NCBI GenBank assembly: GCA_947095585.1
Contig: OX352763.1
Location: 18,711,462 to 18,775,461 of the forward strand
Reading direction: 5' to 3'
Source: Nephrocerus scutellatus
Taxonomy: Eukaryota; Arthropoda; Insecta; Diptera; Pipunculidae
DNA length: 64,000 nt
Under the pieces are notes generated by a model, which saw only the letters and a program-made list of their open reading frames with translations, was not told where the DNA came from and did not search any database. Each line of letters begins with the position of its first letter. Positions within the stretch are counted from its first letter, which is position 1. This document shows, in pieces, positions 58,795 through 64,000 of this stretch. Made by a program: the position numbers and the translations under genes.

Positions 58795-61155
58795 CACTAG
58801 TACGAAAAAAGCTCAAGACCACTGGTAGCTGGAACATCGGGTGAGATACAACTTTTAAAATTATATTATATAAAAAAAGCGCTATTGCTCAATCTAATTC
58901 GTTTAGTGAATTTGTAAGAAAAGAGTATACTTTTATTATTAAATAGAATTTTATAAGAATCATGTAATTTGGTTTACTTATCCAGAATCTGATAATACCA
59001 AAGGATTGCTTCTGTCTCTCAAGCATATTCGCTCTATATAGTCTCGTAGTATTCAACATGTTCCAAATCTGATAAACTAAAACATAGCAACATGTCCATG
59101 TCCATTTTAAATATTTGTCAGACACTAAAATTTGTTATAATAGAATTATACAATTTAAAATGTGCATTCGTAGGCTGTCATCATAATGTGTCATTTGTTC
59201 ACTGATACTTTTTACTCACTCGATCACTGGTGTGGTAATTCGGCCCGTGATTTAATTTCGATGTTTGCGAGCAGTAAATTAAAGCGTTTAATAGATAACA
59301 ATGGAAACTCCCGCGATCAACATTTTTGTTTTGTTTTGCTTGTCCCACTGCTTATGAATCCAGCATTTCCTAAACCAAACTGAAATGCACTCAACAACAA
59401 TCCTACTCTTGAAAATCAATGTTATCATAAATCCTCTCTGCACATTGTAAGAAATATCCAATCGAATTGCCAAACATAATGATGTGGTTCTATATGCGGC
59501 CTCTCATCATTTACCATTCACAGTTTTCGGCCTACAGTGGCAATATATCCTCCTCCTCCTCCTCCTCCTCCTCTGAAATTCTTGCCAACCATGGAAAATT
59601 TATTATTTCAGACGAACTGTTATAGCGGATTGGATTCGTTTCCGAAATACGATGAGCAAACCTTTTGTACCATTGTTGGACTAATCATGAAATCTTCACA
59701 GGATTACAATAACAAAATAGATTGCTGATGCAGCCTCCTACAAAAGGGTAAATGATGGAAATCCCTTTAATTCGTCGTAATTTAATTAGTACGCGTATCT
59801 GCAATTTTCGAACGAAACGTCGCTTATTCGCTTATGGGAATGGTACCCTATCTCTGTGATGCCTACAATCGTAGAGAAGCTATAGGAGAAGAATGCTAAG
59901 CCAAATGCACCTTTACATTGTATGGGCGTATGCACAGTTTGTTAATAATGAGGCTATTTGGAGTGTAGCATACTCGTACCTGTTTAAGGACCTGGCACAA
60001 ATCCGAGATTTTGGCACCACAATGTTTACTTTACAAAATTCCTTGGTTGCATCGTCGTTGAGCAAACTACAACGATCAGAAACACTGGACCAACTGAACA
60101 TTCACTTGGATTAATTTTTTTACGACCACAAACATGCATTTCCTCTTGCTTAACGAAGTGATAAGATTTTGTCAGAATCCTTCGTCATCGGGTCGTACAT
60201 TGCATGGCTTTAGAAACTACCTCAAACTGCCATCGGTTACCGGTATCCATTTCGAGACGACGACTGCAATACGATGACTTGAACTCAATAGGGATATCCT
60301 AACGGCGTCTAATTGTTATGTATGCAGCACAGTAGCACCTACATTCCCCTAGCTAGGACTCTCTTGACGACAACGGATAAGTTAAGTCATTTAACGATTG
60401 GATGCACTGCGACCCGGCTGGATGGATCATAAATAAGGCTCAAATGGGGATTACGATGTCACCGCTGTTTGGCATCGGTGATGATGATGCTATTCATTTT
60501 CATCCTGGTGGATGATTTGAAATGGCACAGTCTCTCGCTTGCCAGGCAGCAGAGTTCTTATAGCAAAGTCACACATATTCGGGCGCAATTCACATGATTC
60601 CATCAGACTAATTGGAGCAAATACGTGCACTGCGGAAGGAGCAATTAATTACTCCAATCAGGTAGGTATAGGTAAGGGCTGGTAGCGATCTGAATTTGAA
60701 TTTTTAATGTTTGGCACTGGGAGACAATAGTGTCATCGCCAATGGGAATTGAAAGGTAACCTTATGTATACTCTAGAACAATATTGGAATTGAATTTGGA
60801 AGATACCTTCAAAATTGTTAACCCAAATATTGATGTTTTGGCGGATTTCCATCGGTAGCGGTTTTGGAATTGGTTAACATGAAATTCATGCTGGTTCTGT
60901 TATCTTAAAAACATATCTATTGCAGGTTTGTGGCAAGGAAAGAAGTTGTATTTTTTACACTGCACAGTCAACAAAAAAGTTAAGATTCTCTTTACCCATT
61001 TGGCGGCTCGTCTTGCAATACACTGCATTCTTTATAGACTGGTGTATTTGAGCGTATCATTTTTAAGAGTAATTAAAATGCACTTGTCAAGTGCACTTAG
61101 CCATGTCACTTCATTATTTGTAACCACAGGTACATAAGTTAATTTTTTATTTGAA
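58795..61155. other. Intergenic sequence, no gene seen
   Basis: A (CCT)n run at about 59549-59575 gives a poly-proline chance ORF. Nothing else recognised. Confidence 0.45.
59549..59575. repeat. (CCT)n simple repeat
   Basis: About nine perfect CCT triplets. Confidence 0.9.
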
Positions 61156-61159
61156 AAAG

Positions 61160-62890
61160 TCATATGGGTGGATTTTGACTCATTAAGTTAATTTGCCATC
61201 GTTGCGTCGAATTACCTATCTCGTTAACCGAATTTTGTAGCTTTTCTTTTAGAATAGCCACGCATCCATCAATTGATAGGAGAGCAGTGTCGTCTGCGAA
61301 TGTGGCTATCATGGTATTATGGGCATTTAGTATGTCACTAGTATAATAAATATATGGTGGGTACCTGAACACTTCCCTGTGAAAAACCTTTTTGTATTGC
61401 TTATATTTATTTAACTTTAGAAAACGCAGAGCTAAAGCAAGCTCTAAAGGAACTATTAGCTATGAAAGATTTTAGTATCTCATAGTACTGTCTAGGTTGG
61501 TCCATATGAAGAGTATACTCTAACCCATTATGCCAGACCTTATGAAAAACATTACAACGTCTAAAAATATTGTAGAAAAAACTTGTTTTTCTTCTAGTGG
61601 TTTTTCAATAAAATTAGTTATAAGATGCTCTTGGTTTATTATCAGGTGTTTATTTCTAGACCTGAACTGAGGAGTGGGAATAAGCCTTCTTTGTTCTATG
61701 CTTCTAGACAGCATTTTAAGAAGCAGTTTCTCGAAAAGTTTTGATAATACCGGTAGAAATGATATTGGCCTACATGAGGTAACTTCTAATAGACTCTTAC
61801 CTTGTTTCCAGTGATGTGAAACATATCCTTGTGTAAAGCAGGCATTAATTATAAGCTTGAGTGTTAACATTGCTGTGAAGGGTAGTGGGAGCCGTAGCTC
61901 AGTTGTCTGAGCAGGGGTTGGTAGTTAGAATCCCAGAAAACACCAAAAGTATTTTTCATGGTCCCACCTCTCGCGAACGTCTGACAATCATCCGAGAGTA
62001 ATAACTTGTCACGGAAAGCTTCTCAATTCGCCATTCGGATACGGCATTAAACTTTTGGTCACTTTCATTTGTGTGCAAAAATATACATGCACAACACGAA
62101 TGATCGCTAGACGCTAGGTCTTGGACCGCAACGGTCTTTCGCGTCGGAAATTATTTTATGAAGGTAGTTCTATCAGAATTTGGCCAGTTTTGAGATCATA
62201 ACCTGGTTATTTTCTATTAGAATAGAATATGTTTATGAATACATATGTTAATCTCTCTTAACGTAACTTTCTCAGCAGTTAAGTTACAAATATATTCAAT
62301 TAGAGATCTATTTTTAAGTTGACCAATATATTTTAGTTTGTTATTTAGTCTATTGAACATAGTTTTATCTCCGGGATATCTTATCATTTGCCATTTTCTG
62401 TGAGCTCTTCTCTTTTCTAATATTAGTTCCATAATTTGTGTAGGATATTTTACCAATCCTTTTTTTGTACTTTCTGCTGCATGTTTTATATCGGCAATGA
62501 ATTGTTCCACTTCGAAGTCAATATGGTTTGTTTTGACCAGTGGGGATTTAAGTTTAATAAATCCCTCGCTAATTCTTTTAATTTACACCAGTTTGTTCTT
62601 TTGTTAGTAAGTGAGTCGTTTTTTGTCTGTTCTGTTGACACGTCGTTAATCGTCAGGATTACGTGTGTATGAACCTGATTTAAATTTTTACTTCTTTTCT
62701 ATCGATTTCTTTAATTATAAAGAAGTTAATTAACTCTGGAAGTTTCACTGGGTCAGATGGCCAATTAGTGGGCGATCGAAATAAAATCACAGTAACATTC
62801 TGTCAAGCTTTGTTAAGTTTCCTGCCTTTTGTTGTTATTAATCTTGGCCACCAGTATAAGCGGGTTTTGTATTGAAATCACCTAAATTTG
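61160..62890 (-). mobile_element. Jockey-clade relic, endonuclease end through RT, split by a SINE
   Basis: Read leftward: LGDFNTKPAYTGG (about 62885, endonuclease), RPLIGHL- and NFFIIKEID-like parts near 62750, then MELILEKRRAHRKWQM and MFNRLNNKLKYIGQLKN (62430-62300). PGYDLKTGQILIELP follows (62210-62160), then the SINE. RT resumes with TAMLTLKLIINACF (61870), CRPISFLPVLSKLFEKLLL, NKHLIINQEHLITNFIEKPL and FSTIFLDV (motif A, about 61560), and TMIATFADDTALLS (catalytic box, 61290). A deletion lies before PGYDL. Stops abound. Confidence 0.75.
61886..62158 (+). mobile_element. tRNA-derived SINE copy E, inserted in the jockey relic
   Basis: The head TGGGAGCCGTAGCTCAGTTG has an A box; the B box GTAGTTAGAATCCC is decayed. 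The body includes AACACCAAAAGTATTTTTCA, CCCACCTCTCGCGAACGTCT, TTGTCACGGAAAGCTTCTCA and TTTCATTTGTGTGCAAAAAT. The tail TGGACCGCAACGGTCTTTCG ends in an AT-rich run. The flanks TGAAGGGTAG (61876-61885) and TGAAGGTAG (62159-62167) are a target duplication with a one-base difference. Length is about 273 bp. Confidence 0.82.
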
Positions 62891-62894
62891 TAGC

Positions 62895-64000
62895 CTAGAA
62901 TTCGAAAAAGGTCATTAAGATCTGCCTCTGTTGTCGAATGCTTGGGTGGGATACGTTTTACATTTCCATTTGACTCAGACTCTAAATATTTGAATTAAAG
63001 AATGCCGACCGTCCGTTAAACTGTGAAATTTCTCCTGGCTTTAAAGCATATACTGTCATGGTCACTCCACTTCCAGAGACCTAAAATAAATAAATATAAC
63101 TTTTACTTAACTTTTACTCTCAACAAGTGGATTGGCTCCCTATCTTAATATTACAGAGAAAGACAAATTGGTAGCTTTTGCATTTCGTCAGTTTTATAAT
63201 TGATTTTTAATGCCACAGTCAGTGTTGACATTTCCGCTCTGCGGCACGTAAATAGCCTTGGAGTAAACAGATTTAAAAGTTAATTGGATTTTTCCTTCCC
63301 CATTGGTGTAGCTTAAAATTTATATCGTGTGTTGATTCCATATCCCAGGCTATTCAAAACAAGTAAGGACTACAATCCAGAGTTTGGATTAAATATTTTT
63401 TTATGACTAAAACAATATCACGACTGGGATGTGATGAATCACCATCGGCCGTTAGATAAATAAAGGAACTATTTTCGTTATTCATCGGGAGCACTATATT
63501 GGTTCATAAAATAATTAAGAAAATCTATATTTATTACTTCAGGGACACATTGGAGAAGCAGACCGGCAAGTAAGTTAAAATTAGAAAAAAAACCTGAATA
63601 CAGCTTGTTTGTCATAAATTTGTATCCCTAACAACAAATAATGTCAAATCACGTAGCAGGTTTATGAATAAAATTCATTTTACATTCTGCCTGATAGCGC
63701 GCAATTAATTTTTCATTACTCAAACTCTACAGACAAAGTACCACGTAAGTTTTACAATGTACCTGGTACAAGTTCGGGAAAGAAATTTCTTGTGCAAAGT
63801 ACTAGTACTACAGAGTACAAAGTATACGACCCCAAATATGCATAACAGCGACAAGGAAGGGTAGCATTTTAAGTAAATGGAAAATGTTACAACCATTAGA
63901 GCCACTTAAGAACGTATCATAAATGGTTGCTATTGTTGTTATCTCCTCAGTATACACCTACGTGTCTTATGTAACTTTAACAATATTTTTTGTTATGCTG
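62895..64000. other. Intergenic sequence to the window end, no gene seen
   Basis: AT-rich, short ORFs only. Confidence 0.45.

Overview
This looks like eukaryotic, non-coding, repeat-rich DNA from a fly (Diptera, most likely a higher fly; a tephritid-like genome is only a guess). The basis is the mix of transposon lineages (I/LOA-like, jockey, CR1-like and RTE non-LTR elements, a mariner-type transposase, an insect Ty3/gypsy element), the AT-rich intergenic sequence, and the absence of any recognisable host exon, operon or prokaryotic signal. The first 25 bases are an assembly gap.

The centrepiece is one structurally complete Ty3/gypsy LTR retrotransposon on the minus strand (11440-25020, about 13.6 kb). 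It has two almost identical, exceptionally long LTRs (about 3.39 kb each), TGTAATGG...CCATTACA ends and a 4-bp target duplication (ACGA). It also has an 18-nt primer binding site for tRNA-Lys(CTT), an intact 540-residue Gag and an intact Pol (protease, RT, RNase H, integrase) in the -1 frame with a 64-nt overlap. There is no env. Two features stand out: Gag starts with a complete RING-H2 zinc finger, and each LTR carries about six ~101-bp tandem units packed with TATCGATA/CGATA motifs. The long LTRs and Pol type recall the Osvaldo/Ulysses/Woot group of insect gypsy elements; that placement is an inference.

The flanks are a graveyard of broken transposons. RTE-clade relics lie at 2.2-3.0, 25.2-27.5, 31.6-32.2, 43.1-44.0 and 57.0-58.0 kb. 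Non-LTR relics with a C-terminal RNase H lie at 6.9-8.0, 33.5-34.8, 39.1-40.1, 46.3-47.0 and 58.2-58.5 kb. Jockey and CR1-like relics lie at 25.3-25.6, 40.2-40.7, 47.1-47.9, 50.6-52.7 and 61.2-62.9 kb. Two mariner-type transposase pieces (6.2 and 34.8 kb) and a gypsy integrase scrap (29.9 kb) complete the set. One tRNA-derived SINE family occurs five times; one copy is inserted in another with an 8-bp target duplication, and one sits inside the 61-63 kb jockey relic. A ~790-bp near-perfect (ATT)n array interrupts the non-LTR relic at 38.3-39.1 kb.

The remaining sequence (for example 3.1-6.1, 35.1-38.2, 40.7-43.1, 44.0-46.2, 53.6-57.0 and 58.8-61.1 kb) is AT-rich, with simple repeats and a few tandem duplications but no gene I can support. 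Only the 13.6-kb element appears able to make proteins; everything else recognisable is fossil.
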